A stretch of 64,000 bases of DNA from an uncultured bacterium (GCA_949297805.1 CASFTG010000002.1:236342-300341), one strand, 5' to 3'; shown: positions 1 through 9,153, counted from the first letter of the stretch. Numbers and translations: made by a program. Notes: a model not told the origin generated them from the letters alone.

Positions 1-50
1 ATACCAAGCCGGAAGGATATGAGAAAGTCGAAGGAGGATGCTACTGGTGA
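1..50 (+). CDS. C-terminal end of an upstream gene (partial)
   Basis: The frame starting at base 3 is open to a TGA at 48-50 and gives a short tail ending EGGCYW. Its stop overlaps the GTG at 47 in a GTGA arrangement, the same 4-bp overlap used throughout this window between genes of one operon. Sixteen codons are too few to name a product. The following polymerase gene suggests it belongs to the surface-polysaccharide operon. Alternatively it is chance open frame. Confidence 0.4.
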   Translation, partial: TKPEGYEKVEGGCYW

Positions 51-1561
51 AAAACAACGACGCCAAACCGACCTTGATGCAAACCGAATCCAAACAAGGG
101 GCGGTCCTTTCCTTTTTGGCCATCGAAGTGGTGGCCTTGATTTGCTTTGGGTTCGCCGGGGCAACCGGGCTTACGATTCTTAGGGCCGCCGGGCTCTGCG
201 TCGCTCTTTTCCTTTATCCCCTGATCTCCAATAGTCTCCGTTTCCGTTCAATCCGGAAGAAGGACCTTTATTTATTGCTCCCGGTCTTGATCTTGCCTTT
301 GTTCTTAGGCTTCTCAATGTTCCATCTAGCCATCTCCTCGGGCTTATCCTTCGTCTTGGATGGTTTGGTGGTTGCTATCGGTTTCTTGGGAATCGGAGCC
401 TTGGGATTCATGCTGAGCAGCCTTGATAAACTGAAGAAAGAATGGATTCTCCTCGGGGTCTTAGGCGGCTTGACCTTGGTGGTCCTCATCACCTTCATCT
501 ATTCCCTATGCTCCTATGGTTTCTTCTATGCCGCGATTTATAAAGAGGACGTCTATTACTATGATGGGGTTGTCTTCTATCTGGCCCATGAAGGGAAATA
601 CCTCGATGGGTTCGCTTTCGTCGAAGCCGACATTAAGTTCGTTTTGACTTTGCCCTTCATCCTCGCCTGTTCGGGGATTGGCTTGCTGTCCTTGTTCTTT
701 CAAAAACTCGATAAGAAAGTCATCGCCGGCTTAAGCGTTTCCACCGCGGTTGGAGCTCTTTATTTGATTTTCACCCCTTATTTAAAGGCCATCATCGCCT
801 TGATATTGGTCTATGCCGTGGCTTTCATCGTGGTTTGGCTATTGAAGATTAGAGCCAAAAGCGAAGCGCACCAAAAGAAGGTCGACAAAGGGGTGATGAT
901 TGCTTTCTTTGTCGTCTTGGCCTTGGTTGTCCTTGGCGTATTCTTGCTCATCATCGATTCGATTCTCGTCTCCGGCGGGGGAGGTTTTCTCCGCAAAATC
1001 CCGCTTCTTGGAAGGTATTTCGCAGATGGGGCTTTTATGAACCGGATTGAGACGGCAATCGGGGAATTGATCTTCAATTACGATAATGCCGGTCGAAGGT
1101 CGCTGGATATCGCCTCGATTCTTTTCGGGGCGAATTCCAACTTGGTCTACGATATCCGGATCGCCGAGTTCCAGATTCTTTATCAAAATGGATTCCTCGC
1201 TTTCTTCCTGCTCCTATATTTCATTTTCTTCTTCGCTTATAAAGGCTATGTCGCCTTGATTAAGGCCGATGATAAGGACCGCTTCTACGTCTTCGCGATC
1301 CTCGGTTTAGCTTTCGGTGGTTTCATCTATTTGTCCTTGTTCGATTCGGAATTGCCTTTGAAGCACCCCTCGGAGATCGATGGGATCTTCTCCACCCATT
1401 CGACCAATCTTTTGCCGTTGACCCGGAGCAACGTCGCCTTATTGATGGCCTTCTGCTTCGGGGCCATCTATTTGCCCGAGAAACTTGATCCGAGCCGGGT
1501 TATGGCCAAAGAGGTTTCCACCAAAGCCGAGGATTATCAGGAGGTCAAAATCGATGAATAA
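47..1561 (+). CDS. O-antigen ligase/polymerase-like (Wzy-like) membrane protein
   Basis: About 504 residues with roughly ten to twelve hydrophobic segments spread over the length and a large extracytoplasmic stretch in the middle, the usual shape of Wzy polymerases and O-antigen ligases that join polysaccharide repeat units at the membrane. No family motif is strong enough for a symbol. AAGGAGG at 31-37 would overlap the ATG at 38, so the in-frame GTG at 47, spaced 9 bases and overlapping the preceding TGA, is the better start. It overlaps the next lipoprotein gene by 8 bases. The flippase and glycosyltransferases within 8 kb support a role in surface-glycan assembly. The Wzy assignment rests on topology and context. 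Confidence 0.6.
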   Translation: MKNNDAKPTLMQTESKQGAVLSFLAIEVVALICFGFAGATGLTILRAAGLCVALFLYPLISNSLRFRSIRKKDLYLLLPVLILPLFLGFSMFHLAISSGLSFVLDGLVVAIGFLGIGALGFMLSSLDKLKKEWILLGVLGGLTLVVLITFIYSLCSYGFFYAAIYKEDVYYYDGVVFYLAHEGKYLDGFAFVEADIKFVLTLPFILACSGIGLLSLFFQKLDKKVIAGLSVSTAVGALYLIFTPYLKAIIALILVYAVAFIVVWLLKIRAKSEAHQKKVDKGVMIAFFVVLALVVLGVFLLIIDSILVSGGGGFLRKIPLLGRYFADGAFMNRIETAIGELIFNYDNAGRRSLDIASILFGANSNLVYDIRIAEFQILYQNGFLAFFLLLYFIFFFAYKGYVALIKADDKDRFYVFAILGLAFGGFIYLSLFDSELPLKHPSEIDGIFSTHSTNLLPLTRSNVALLMAFCFGAIYLPEKLDPSRVMAKEVSTKAEDYQEVKIDE

Positions 1562-2474
1562 GAAACTGGTTTTATTGGCTTTGCCTTTGTTCCTATTCGG
1601 CTGTGACACCACCGAGTTATATCCGGGGGACGCCTATATCGATCAGGACTTCGTCAAGAACCGTTATAACCATTACGACGAAGGATTGGTTGAGGCCAAT
1701 AAGTCTGTGGTCGCCACCCTCAACAACGAAGAAAACGGCTATTTCAATGGGTCAGGAGTCTATGAGTCACCCTCCGACTGCCGAGGTTATAACCAAGCCA
1801 AGCAATGGCACCCGGATTATTTTAAGAACAGCCAAGGAGAAGACCTCCGCTGGGAACCGGACATCGATAATCCCGGGGTCGGAGTTTGGTCGGATCAATC
1901 GGCTTTATATGATGTCGTTTATAGCCAGACGAAGAAACTCGGCCGACTCCATGATGGCTTCCGGAAGGGATATTTATCGAAGCTTTATAATGGCCAGGTT
2001 CGTTGCAACGCTTGGGGTTACTATTCCTTGGTTTGCTTAGATGAAGGCGGCTATGGGACTCTATTCCCCGCCGAATTGCTCGAGGGTGAGTATTTCGCTT
2101 TCGCGGCCCGCGGGGGCTCGAATTCCCAGGATGGTAATGTCGGCCGGGTCTCGAGTTTCGATATAAACGTCACTTTCTATAAATATGCCGATGATTTGGA
2201 AACTTTGATCGGGGAGACGGTGTCGCTACTAGACGTCAAAATCCAAACCAACTATTCGGCGGAAGCCACCTCTTTAATCGGCTTTGATTTTGAAGATGCC
2301 AATATCGATCCTTCCGGCATCGTCGGGATGTCGATGGACTTTAGCTGTGAAGACACCTACGTCGACCAAAACGGGGTATCCCACGTCACTTCCTCCGATT
2401 TCGATGCCGATTCGGATTATTACATTGGGTTGATGCTACTTGAGGTATTGATTCCGGATTCCCGCTGGAACTAG
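1554..2474 (+). CDS. Secreted lipoprotein, unknown function
   Basis: 306 residues beginning MNKKLVLLALPLFLFGC, a type II signal peptide with lipobox LFGC and a predicted lipidated Cys at residue 17. The mature part is hydrophilic, aromatic and acidic, without a domain I recognise. AGGAGG at 1539-1544 sits 9 bases before the ATG at 1554, which decides this start over an upstream in-frame TTG or GTG codon. The gene overlaps the polymerase stop by 8 bases, so the two are translationally coupled. Its 3' end overlaps the convergent ATP-grasp gene by 39 bases. A surface role accompanying polysaccharide export is inference from position only. Confidence 0.75.
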   Translation: MNKKLVLLALPLFLFGCDTTELYPGDAYIDQDFVKNRYNHYDEGLVEANKSVVATLNNEENGYFNGSGVYESPSDCRGYNQAKQWHPDYFKNSQGEDLRWEPDIDNPGVGVWSDQSALYDVVYSQTKKLGRLHDGFRKGYLSKLYNGQVRCNAWGYYSLVCLDEGGYGTLFPAELLEGEYFAFAARGGSNSQDGNVGRVSSFDINVTFYKYADDLETLIGETVSLLDVKIQTNYSAEATSLIGFDFEDANIDPSGIVGMSMDFSCEDTYVDQNGVSHVTSSDFDADSDYYIGLMLLEVLIPDSRWN

Positions 2475-3383
2475 GTGGGGCTGGCAGTTCTCGATATCCA
2501 GCCATTCACCCATTTGGAAGTCGACCTGATCGTCATCGAGGATCAAGGTCCCTTTAGCTGGAGTAAAGGTCATTTCCGAGAAATAGATTTTCCCATTGAT
2601 GTCATAGACGTCGAAACGGACGAAGGGGAAGGGCTCGGAAGCCTTTTCGGCAAACCAAATGACCTCATCCCAGTTGTCTGGCTTGACTGGCGGGGTATCG
2701 GACTTCTTCCAGCCATTGAATTGGCTTCCATCGAAGGGCGAGAAATCGATATAGAGTTCATCGTAACGGATATCTTTTCCCCGGCCTCGGACGACATAGA
2801 GGTTTCGAGCTTGGCCGTTGAAGACATGGATTTTGTATTCGATGGGGGCGATTTGGCCGGCCTCTTCTAATAATTCCTCGACGATGATCCGGGGCTTTAT
2901 TTTCGAGTAATGGGGCTCGACGTTCATCTTTCCATAGTTGGTCGAGAGCCATTTATCGAACTTTGCTTTAGCCTGCTCAATGTCTAGTTTGCTCTTATCG
3001 TGGCAGATAAGATTGAACCCCGAGGCGTGGGTGCATTTTAAGGCGAATTTGTTGGGCAATTTAGCGAAATCAATCGCGGAAAAACTATCAAAAACCCCGT
3101 AAATCGGGATTAAGTATTGCGAAAATCCGTTTTCCTCTAAGTAATGACGGACTCCATCGCGGGAAGCGCAGAGGGAGACTAAATCGTCTTTGGGATATTC
3201 GAATAGGCGGAGGTGTTGCAGTTTCTCGGTGTAACGTGTTGGATGCTTCAGATTCAGCTTATGATGGGTGATGTAACGATATTGCAACTTGACGTAGGCG
3301 GTCTTGGATAGGGCTTTGATTGGACGGCGGAGCAATTCGCCAAAAAACCGTTTGAGCTTATTGTCGGGCAGATTCGGATTCAT
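2436..3383 (-). CDS. TupA-like ATP-grasp protein
   Basis: 315 residues resembling the TupA-like ATP-grasp family found in capsule and teichuronopeptide loci, whose members are thought to ligate an amino acid or similar group to a glycan. Visible features are the basic N-terminal YRYITHHKLNL segment, the central LPNKFALKCTHASGFN stretch typical of these enzymes' nucleotide region, IIVEELLE, and a C-terminal FSEMTFTPAKG metal/ATP-binding segment. The first 26 bases overlap the end of the flippase gene upstream, so the two are one transcript. The substrate cannot be read from sequence. The 3' end overlaps the convergent lipoprotein gene. Confidence 0.75.
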   Translation of the reverse strand: MNPNLPDNKLKRFFGELLRRPIKALSKTAYVKLQYRYITHHKLNLKHPTRYTEKLQHLRLFEYPKDDLVSLCASRDGVRHYLEENGFSQYLIPIYGVFDSFSAIDFAKLPNKFALKCTHASGFNLICHDKSKLDIEQAKAKFDKWLSTNYGKMNVEPHYSKIKPRIIVEELLEEAGQIAPIEYKIHVFNGQARNLYVVRGRGKDIRYDELYIDFSPFDGSQFNGWKKSDTPPVKPDNWDEVIWFAEKASEPFPFVRFDVYDINGKIYFSEMTFTPAKGTLILDDDQVDFQMGEWLDIENCQPHLVPAGIRNQYLK

Positions 3384-4908
3384 TGTCCTTCCCCTTTCGT
3401 CGGAAGACCGAGGAGATCAAGGTCTCGCGGCAGGCCAGCAAGCCGAAGATATAGATAATAGCGTCAATCCCGACCACGATGATTGAGGAGATGAGATGGG
3501 CGGTGACGTGGCTGCTCCAACCGATATTGTTTTCTAAAACGGGCAATAAAAAGTACGAGAGGACGAATATTCCAATCCCAAAGAGGACGATCTTGAGATT
3601 GTTAAGATTAAGGATAGCCGGCAATGCATAATCTTTGGTGACGTAGAGTAAATAGGCTAAAACCAAGATATCGGCGATCATGGTGGCGAGGGCGACCCCG
3701 ATACCCGGGGAAGAAGGGAAGGCATAAAGGGCTAAAATGAAGGATAAGGAGACGTTGATCAAGACTCCAAAGAGCATCGCGATAAGATAATGCCTTTCCC
3801 TTTTCTGGGGGATGAGGATCTCGGTGTAGATGTCATCGCCTAACGAATAAGTCAACATCATCCCGGCTAGGGAAAACAGAATCCAGTTGGCATCAGCATA
3901 GCTTTCGGTTAAGTCTCCACCGGATATAAGGGCGGTAATCGGGGTGCTTAAGGCTGTCATGGTGGCGAAGGCGGGGATGGCGATGAAGAAGGTGATGTTG
4001 AATGAATAGTTCAGCAATCGTCTAAAGGGGGCTTTGTTCTCCAATCCATAGTAATAGGAGGCCCGAGGCATGAAGACGGCGTAAAGGGAGGTGATCAAAG
4101 TGATGATGATATCAACCCCTTTGACCCCGACTGAGTAGGCCCCGACGGCGGCTTTGCTTGGATCGATTAGCCCTAAGATGAACTCATCGGTCTGGTTATA
4201 GAGGGTCAAGGCTAAAGATAACAAAGCCATCGTCACCAAGGGGCCGATGAAGGGCCGGAAGTTATAAGGTTCGGTCTTCTTCAAAGAGACGTATTTATGA
4301 AGGAAAAAGCAGTTGAAGACGGCGGTGAGGACGGTGGAGGAAATGGCGATTAAGGCATAGAGATATAAATAGTTCTCCGGATAAGCCGATTGCTTGATGA
4401 AAAGGAAGGTGCAGGCGGCCGAGAAGGCAATCAAGGAGACCGAACGGACGGTGATGTAGAAATGCTTCTCCAAGGCGATGTAGACCCATTCGAAGGAGAA
4501 GACGCCGGCTAAGAAATTAATCGAAAGGAGGAAGATGATCTCGGCCGAGGAATATAAAGAGGGGACCGAGAAGACGATTAGACACATCAATAGGAAACTA
4601 AGCAAGGTCATCCCAGCCTGGAGCAAGAAGAATTGCTGGACGGTGGTGGATAGCTTTTGCTTGTCGTTTTTGGCTTTGACGCATTCGCGGATGGCGAGGT
4701 TGGGAATCGAGATTTTCGCCAGAATCAAGAAGTAATAGACGAAGGCGTTGGCCCAGGTGTAAAGCCCGAAGGCCTCATCGCCTAAAGCCCTGGTGATATA
4801 GGGAAAGGTGATGAAGGAAAGGATCGTCATCGCCAAGGTCCGGACTAAATTGATGGCGACGTTGCTCCGGACCGTTAAGGATAATTGGCGGGCTTTGCTT
4901 TGCTCCAT
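3358..4908 (-). CDS. Polysaccharide flippase (Wzx/PST family)
   Basis: 516 residues with about fourteen membrane segments. The N-terminal region, with VAINLVRTLAMTILSF and ITRALGDEAFGLYTWANAF, is the typical start of the PST/Wzx branch of MOP exporters, which flip undecaprenyl-linked oligosaccharides across the membrane. Length is normal for the family. The ATG at 4908 follows a TATAAT (minus strand, 4924-4919) by only 10 bases and no ribosome site is visible, so the transcript is probably leaderless. The TupA-like gene follows on the same strand with a 26-base overlap. Its likely partners are the nearby polymerase and glycosyltransferases. Confidence 0.88.
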   Translation of the reverse strand: MEQSKARQLSLTVRSNVAINLVRTLAMTILSFITFPYITRALGDEAFGLYTWANAFVYYFLILAKISIPNLAIRECVKAKNDKQKLSTTVQQFFLLQAGMTLLSFLLMCLIVFSVPSLYSSAEIIFLLSINFLAGVFSFEWVYIALEKHFYITVRSVSLIAFSAACTFLFIKQSAYPENYLYLYALIAISSTVLTAVFNCFFLHKYVSLKKTEPYNFRPFIGPLVTMALLSLALTLYNQTDEFILGLIDPSKAAVGAYSVGVKGVDIIITLITSLYAVFMPRASYYYGLENKAPFRRLLNYSFNITFFIAIPAFATMTALSTPITALISGGDLTESYADANWILFSLAGMMLTYSLGDDIYTEILIPQKRERHYLIAMLFGVLINVSLSFILALYAFPSSPGIGVALATMIADILVLAYLLYVTKDYALPAILNLNNLKIVLFGIGIFVLSYFLLPVLENNIGWSSHVTAHLISSIIVVGIDAIIYIFGLLACRETLISSVFRRKGKDNESESARQ

Positions 4909-4918
4909 AGTCGAGGCA

Positions 4919-4952
4919 ATTATATACGCGCGCAGGGGAAAATTCTTATAAT
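4919..4952. promoter_or_regulatory. Divergent promoter pair for flippase and glycosyltransferase genes
   Basis: The gap between the divergent ATGs at 4908 and 4962 is 53 bases and holds two perfect -10 hexamers. One TATAAT reads on the minus strand (4924-4919), 10 bases from the flippase ATG. The other reads on the plus strand (4947-4952), 9 bases from the glycosyltransferase ATG. Neither gene has room for a Shine-Dalgarno site in its transcript, so both mRNAs are predicted to be leaderless or nearly so. Confidence 0.6.
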
Positions 4953-4961
4953 AAGCGAGTT

Positions 4962-6158
4962 ATGAAGATCCTCGTCGTCTGCATGCATTATTACCCGGAG
5001 CCTTTCACCATAACCTCCATCTGCGAGCATTTCGCTCGGCAGGGGCATGATGTCTTGGTCGTGACCTCGAAGCCGCATTATGGTTATGCCAAGATCCCCG
5101 AGGAATATGAGCACGTCGACGATGAGGTTATCAATGGGGTCCGGGTCCATCGTTGCGACATCGCCATCCGGACGGAATCGACTCTTTCCATCGTTAAGAA
5201 CTACCTCTCTTTCTATTTCAACGCGAAGAAATACATTAAGCGGTTAAAAGAGAACTTCGATGTCGTCTATTCGATGTCCTTAAGCCCGATCATTTCGGTC
5301 TCGCCAGCGAATATCTACGCCAAGAAGCACCACGTAAAACATGTCCTTCATTGTCTGGATTTGTGGCCCGAATCGGTTCTCATCACCAACGCGATGGGGA
5401 AGCATAATCCCCTATACCATTTGCTCTATCATTGGTCGCGGAGCATCTATAAGAAAGCCGATGAGATTCTGGTTTCTTCACCGTCTTTTATTGACTATTT
5501 TTCCGACGTCTTGAAGCTGCCGACGAAAAACATTTGGTTCGTCATGCAACCCCCGTTGCTGGCAAACCAGATCGGGGAGGACAAACAATATAAGGTCCCG
5601 ACCTTGGTCTATGCTGGGAACATCGGCAAACTGCAGATGGTCGATGAGATCGTCAAGGCGATGAAGATCGTCAAAGACGATAGCTATAATGTCAATCTAA
5701 TCATCATTGGCAATGGCAGCGAAGCCTCTGAAGTCAAAGGGCTCATCCAAGAATTCCACCTCGAGGATCGGATTGAATTCCTTGGGATGAAACCCCGGGG
5801 CGAGACGGCGGCTTATTATGCTAACGCGACCGGGATCATCATCCCCTTGAAGCAAGGGGGTTATGTTGGCAAGACCATCCCCAATAAGCTGGTATCTTCC
5901 CTAAATGAAGGGCGGCCGATCTTAGCCTTCCTCCATGGCGATGGGGCGCGGCTACTAGACCAGGCCGGCGGGTCGATCTTTGCTAAAGGGGAAGACGCCC
6001 GGGCGTTCGCGGAGGCGATTGAGGAACTGCTGTCGCTTTCAAAGGAGGAAAGAGAGAAACTCGGGACCAACAACCGGGCCTTCTATGAAAGCAAATGCCA
6101 AAAAGACGAAATCTGCCAAGAAATACTCAATGAATTAATTGAAGCGACAAAGCTCTGA
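4962..6158 (+). CDS. GT4-family glycosyltransferase (WbuB-like)
   Basis: 398 residues. The N-terminal MKILVVCMHYYPEPF with a following HFARQGHDVLVVTSKPHY stretch is the hallmark of GT-B fold, family 4 transferases of the WbuB type, often fucosyl- or FucNAc-transferases. The C-terminal half has the sugar-nucleotide domain with LVYAGNIGKLQMVDEIVKA and a P-N-K-L-V segment where family 4 enzymes bind the donor. It transfers a sugar to a lipid-linked oligosaccharide at the inner membrane face. UDP-L-FucNAc is a possible donor because capEFG is present at 37.5-42.2 kb; that link is inference. It converges on the next gene with a 32-base overlap. Confidence 0.85.
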   Translation: MKILVVCMHYYPEPFTITSICEHFARQGHDVLVVTSKPHYGYAKIPEEYEHVDDEVINGVRVHRCDIAIRTESTLSIVKNYLSFYFNAKKYIKRLKENFDVVYSMSLSPIISVSPANIYAKKHHVKHVLHCLDLWPESVLITNAMGKHNPLYHLLYHWSRSIYKKADEILVSSPSFIDYFSDVLKLPTKNIWFVMQPPLLANQIGEDKQYKVPTLVYAGNIGKLQMVDEIVKAMKIVKDDSYNVNLIIIGNGSEASEVKGLIQEFHLEDRIEFLGMKPRGETAAYYANATGIIIPLKQGGYVGKTIPNKLVSSLNEGRPILAFLHGDGARLLDQAGGSIFAKGEDARAFAEAIEELLSLSKEEREKLGTNNRAFYESKCQKDEICQEILNELIEATKL

Positions 6159-7194
6159 TTTTTTCCGCGACCGTTTTCGGCGAATATTTGATAATAAAAT
6201 CGGTTTTTGCAAAGTTCTTCTTTAAATTGATGAGATTTTTCTTTGAATCCAAATGGTTTTTGAAGAAACTTCGTAACCCAGTCAAATCACCTAATGTCGG
6301 CTTTAGGATGGTGGCGTTTTCCATTTCCTGCGGGCTTAACTCCTGGCACTCAGTCGAGACGACGTAATCGGCGAGGCAGAAGTATTCGAGGAGCTTGGAG
6401 GGGACGCAGTAGGGGTCGAGTTCGGGGTCGACTGGACGGGGGTTTAAGACGGCGGCGGCCCCAAGGATATAAGAATAGTTTTCCTCTTTAGAAATCTGCC
6501 CTAGGTAATGGATGCTTTTGTCTTGCCTTAGTTGCTCATCCATATCGCCATGGCCGGCGATGATGAGGTCGAGGTTGGGCTGAAAGTCATGGTAGGCTTT
6601 GACCATCTCCTTGACCCCATAACGGTCAAAGAGGGCCCCGGCAAAATAGAGGTAGGACGAGCGAATTGTCGGTTTAGGATCACCGATATCGACGCAGCCT
6701 TTCTCGATGATGTAAGGGCGGTCTTTCTTATTAAATAGAGTATTTAATCCTTTCGTCAATGCAAAATAGCCATCGGCTTTTCGATTGGCCTTTTTGACTA
6801 GATAATCATAAGACCATTTAATATGGGAAATGTTTGACGGGTTATCGGTGAGAACAGCTAGACAGGGTGCCTTAATATGCTTAATCGCTAAGGCGAAGGG
6901 CAGAACCATGGAATCGTAAACTACTAGGTCATAGTCATTACGATTGACGATGGAAGCAATCCGCTTGGCTTCGCTAAAAGCGTGGCCTTGCCGGGCTAGA
7001 TAAACGAAGGAGAGATTAGGGGAAACCGTCTTTCTTTTCGCATTTGGGGCATAGGCATAGGCGGTCACCTTATCTTCTAAAGCTAAACCATGAATTAGAT
7101 TCAGGTGGAAGTTTTGCCCCGCCGGGTTGGGCGCGGGATTCAACTGTAGAAAATCCTCTTGGTCAAGGGCGACGCTTAAATAGGCGATCCTCAT
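6127..7194 (-). CDS. GT4-type glycosyltransferase
   Basis: 355 residues from MRIAYLSVALDQ, GT-B architecture. The N-terminal acceptor domain contains a PNPAGQNFHLNLIHGL loop, and the C-terminal domain contains FAGALFDRYGVKEMV and a CVPSKLLEYFCLADYVV segment matching the donor-binding EX7E-like region of family 4 and related transferases. The start at 7194 overlaps the stop of the upstream transferase as ATGA; an upstream extension to 7275 would lie wholly inside that gene and is rejected. Together with the upstream gene it forms a two-gene operon. Donor and acceptor are unknown. Confidence 0.75.
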   Translation of the reverse strand: MRIAYLSVALDQEDFLQLNPAPNPAGQNFHLNLIHGLALEDKVTAYAYAPNAKRKTVSPNLSFVYLARQGHAFSEAKRIASIVNRNDYDLVVYDSMVLPFALAIKHIKAPCLAVLTDNPSNISHIKWSYDYLVKKANRKADGYFALTKGLNTLFNKKDRPYIIEKGCVDIGDPKPTIRSSYLYFAGALFDRYGVKEMVKAYHDFQPNLDLIIAGHGDMDEQLRQDKSIHYLGQISKEENYSYILGAAAVLNPRPVDPELDPYCVPSKLLEYFCLADYVVSTECQELSPQEMENATILKPTLGDLTGLRSFFKNHLDSKKNLINLKKNFAKTDFIIKYSPKTVAEKIRALSLQLIH

Positions 7195-8291
7195 GCTTTG
7201 ACCGCCTTTTCGAAGTAATGAAGGAAGGCAGCCTCCTCTTTCTCTAGGGTGTTTTCTCTCGCGGTCTGCAGGCAATCCTTCCCCATATTGATGGTCTTAA
7301 CCCCTTCGATGGCATCGAGGAACTCAGTTTGATTTTTAAAATCGATCAGGTAGCCGGTTTCCCCGTCTTTGACTAGCTTCTTTGCCGCGTTGCTTTCTTT
7401 CGAGGAGATGACCGGGGTGCCGCTGGCTAATGATTCGTTAACCACATGACCATAGATGTCCTCTTTGGTCGGGAAAAGGAAGGCTGAGCCGGCGGAAAAG
7501 AAACGAAGTTCCCGTTCTTTCCTTAAATAAGGAAGAAGGGTGACGTTGTTGAGATGAAGTTTGGCGATGAGTTTAAGGTAGTTTTCCTTTTCTGGTCCTT
7601 CGCCTGCGATGGCTAAACGGCAGGAGGCAGGCATATGCGCCCACAGTTTAATTAACTGATCAAATCTTTTTCGCTTGATGAATTGGCCGGAGGAAACGAA
7701 TAGCTCCTCGCCGGGTAGGTGGAATTCTTCTTCGGCAATCCGTTTCTTCTCTTCCTTGGATAAAGGCTCTTTTAAAACCTCGGATTCAAAGACGGTGGAA
7801 TAAGGATAGAGGGTGATTTTATCTTTCGCCGCCCCATAATGAACCAAATAAGCGGCTGAGTTCTCATCAGGGGCGAGGTAGGCGGTCGCGCCGGAAATAT
7901 ATTTCTTCTTTAAAGCTTTCTTGAATGGAAATTCGTGCTTTTTGACGATGCCCCCATTGATGCAGAACTGATATGGGATCCCGTTTTTCTTTAGATAATC
8001 GATGGTATGCATCTCGGTGAGGGTGCTATAGCCATTGATGAGGATGAGGTCATATTTTTCGTCCTCAAGCATCTTAATCGGGGTGGTGGAGTAATTTTGA
8101 TAAGCCGGGAACTTGATGCCAGTGCAGGTAATGGGGCGGAAGGATAAAGCGGGACGATTGTAGAATAATTCGTTTCGCCCTTTCTCCGAGACCCGTTCAA
8201 AGCAGGCGGTCAGTTCAATATGCTGGCCCAGCAAGTTAAAGAGATCGACCTTGTAGGGCGCCGGATGGTTAAACAGCCAAAAGACTTTCAT
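7191..8291 (-). CDS. GT4-family glycosyltransferase
   Basis: 366 residues beginning MKVFWLFNHPAPYKVDLFN, typical of family 4 transferases. The C-terminal domain has FVSSGQFIKRKRFDQLIKLWA, LAIAGEGPEKENY and ASGTPVISSKESNAAKKLV, the usual donor-domain signature with the Glu that contacts the sugar nucleotide. It is the first gene of a minus-strand pair. The ATG at 8291 lies 7 bases from a TAATAT (minus strand, 8304-8299), with no Shine-Dalgarno site, so it is another candidate leaderless gene. Substrate unknown; context implies lipid-linked glycan assembly. Confidence 0.85.
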   Translation of the reverse strand: MKVFWLFNHPAPYKVDLFNLLGQHIELTACFERVSEKGRNELFYNRPALSFRPITCTGIKFPAYQNYSTTPIKMLEDEKYDLILINGYSTLTEMHTIDYLKKNGIPYQFCINGGIVKKHEFPFKKALKKKYISGATAYLAPDENSAAYLVHYGAAKDKITLYPYSTVFESEVLKEPLSKEEKKRIAEEEFHLPGEELFVSSGQFIKRKRFDQLIKLWAHMPASCRLAIAGEGPEKENYLKLIAKLHLNNVTLLPYLRKERELRFFSAGSAFLFPTKEDIYGHVVNESLASGTPVISSKESNAAKKLVKDGETGYLIDFKNQTEFLDAIEGVKTINMGKDCLQTARENTLEKEEAAFLHYFEKAVKA

Positions 8292-8298
8292 GCCGAAG

Positions 8299-8343
8299 AT
8301 ATTAAACTTCTTTTCCCTTTCCTCCTAGAGAGGAAGTATCATC
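8299..8343. promoter_or_regulatory. Divergent -10 elements, glycosyltransferase and ung
   Basis: The 60-base gap between the divergent ATGs at 8291 and 8352 carries a TAATAT on the minus strand (8304-8299, 7 bases from the ATG) and a TATCAT on the plus strand (8338-8343, 8 bases from the ung ATG). Spacing to the start codon is again too short for a leader. The -35 elements are not obvious. Confidence 0.4.
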
Positions 8344-8351
8344 TTCTTGTT

Positions 8352-9020
8352 ATGGATGCATCTTGGAACGAGTTCTTTGAGCAGATAAAAGGCAAGGATT
8401 ACGCGAAAAGCCTCCATGCTTTCCTTCAAGAAGAATATGGGAAGCATACTTGTTATCCCCCGCGGGAGATGATGTTCAAAGCCTTTGAACTAACTCCAGC
8501 CGATAAGGTCAAGGCCGTTATTGTCGGCCAAGACCCTTATTCCAACCCTCACCAGGCGATGGGGCTTTGCTTTTCCGTGCCGAAAGGGGTGGTGATCCCG
8601 CCATCACTAGTGAACGTCTATACCGATCTGCAGGATGAGTTGGGGATCAAAATGGATTTTTCCTCCGGAGACTTGACCCATTGGGCAAAGCAAGGAGTCT
8701 TGTTGCTAAACGTTTATCTAAGCGTCGTCGCCCATACTCCCCTTTCCCATAAAAGGAAGGAATATGATGAGTTTGCCCAAGACGTCTTTGCTTATCTAGA
8801 TAAACTTCCCCAGTCGATCGTCTTCTTTTTATGGGGATCGTTCGCCGGGCGGTTCGCCAAGTTAGTCGCTAACCCAAACCATCTGGTCTTGCGGACCGGT
8901 CATCCTTCCCCATTGTCGGCTAATCGGGGTCTGTATTTTGGCTCCAACCAATTCAAGAAAGCCGAAGCCTTTTGGATGGAGCATGGGGTTGAACCAATCC
9001 ATTGGTCAAACGTTGATTGA
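8352..9020 (+). CDS. ung: Uracil-DNA glycosylase, family 1
   Basis: 222 residues, the normal length for Ung. It removes uracil from DNA as the first step of base-excision repair. The water-activating loop VGQDPY is at 58-63 with the catalytic Asp61, the LLLN strand at 117-120, and the HPSPLSA minor-groove loop with His184. The ATG at 8352 gives a protein that matches the family N-terminus; an earlier in-frame start at 8220 would run into the divergent glycosyltransferase gene. A TATCAT 8 bases upstream suggests a leaderless message. No operon partners are apparent. Confidence 0.95.
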   Translation: MDASWNEFFEQIKGKDYAKSLHAFLQEEYGKHTCYPPREMMFKAFELTPADKVKAVIVGQDPYSNPHQAMGLCFSVPKGVVIPPSLVNVYTDLQDELGIKMDFSSGDLTHWAKQGVLLLNVYLSVVAHTPLSHKRKEYDEFAQDVFAYLDKLPQSIVFFLWGSFAGRFAKLVANPNHLVLRTGHPSPLSANRGLYFGSNQFKKAEAFWMEHGVEPIHWSNVD

Positions 9021-9094
9021 CGATTTTGGCTAAAATTTTATCTGCAATTTGCAGTTCCAAATCGTGCTAATCTGTCGAAAATCAGCCAAACAAT

Positions 9095-9143
9095 CAGCAG
9101 ATTATTTGTCATTTCAGCAGAATATCTGTCATTTCAGCAGATT
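9095..9143 (+). repeat. Tandem 20-bp direct repeats upstream of AlbA_2 gene A
   Basis: Two adjacent 20-base units at 9095-9114 and 9115-9134 (CAGCAGATTATTTGTCATTT and a copy with two changes) are followed by a 9-base third start at 9135-9143. A degenerate upstream copy of the TCTGTC...TCAGC core is visible around 9071-9086, and one isolated TCAGCAGA lies after the gene at 10585-10592. The array ends 5 bases before the TATAAT of the AlbA_2 gene and covers where a -35 would be, so a bound protein would directly control that promoter. Confidence 0.75.
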
Positions 9144-9147
9144 CCTC

Positions 9148-9153
9148 TATAAT
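9148..9153 (+). promoter_or_regulatory. -10 element of AlbA_2 gene A
   Basis: A perfect TATAAT ends 6 bases before the ATG at 9160, placing the expected transcription start on or next to the A of the ATG. The -35 position falls inside the 20-bp repeat array and does not look like TTGACA, which suggests the promoter depends on, or is blocked by, a repeat-binding protein. Confidence 0.55.

Noticed and set aside
1485..1553. Longer start for the lipoprotein gene
   Set aside because: The lipobox signal peptide begins at the ATG at 1554, which has AGGAGG at the right distance.
6127..6158. Convergent gene overlap as a sign of frameshift
   Set aside because: Several convergent pairs here overlap by 11-39 bases and both frames keep normal family C-termini; it is ordinary compactness.
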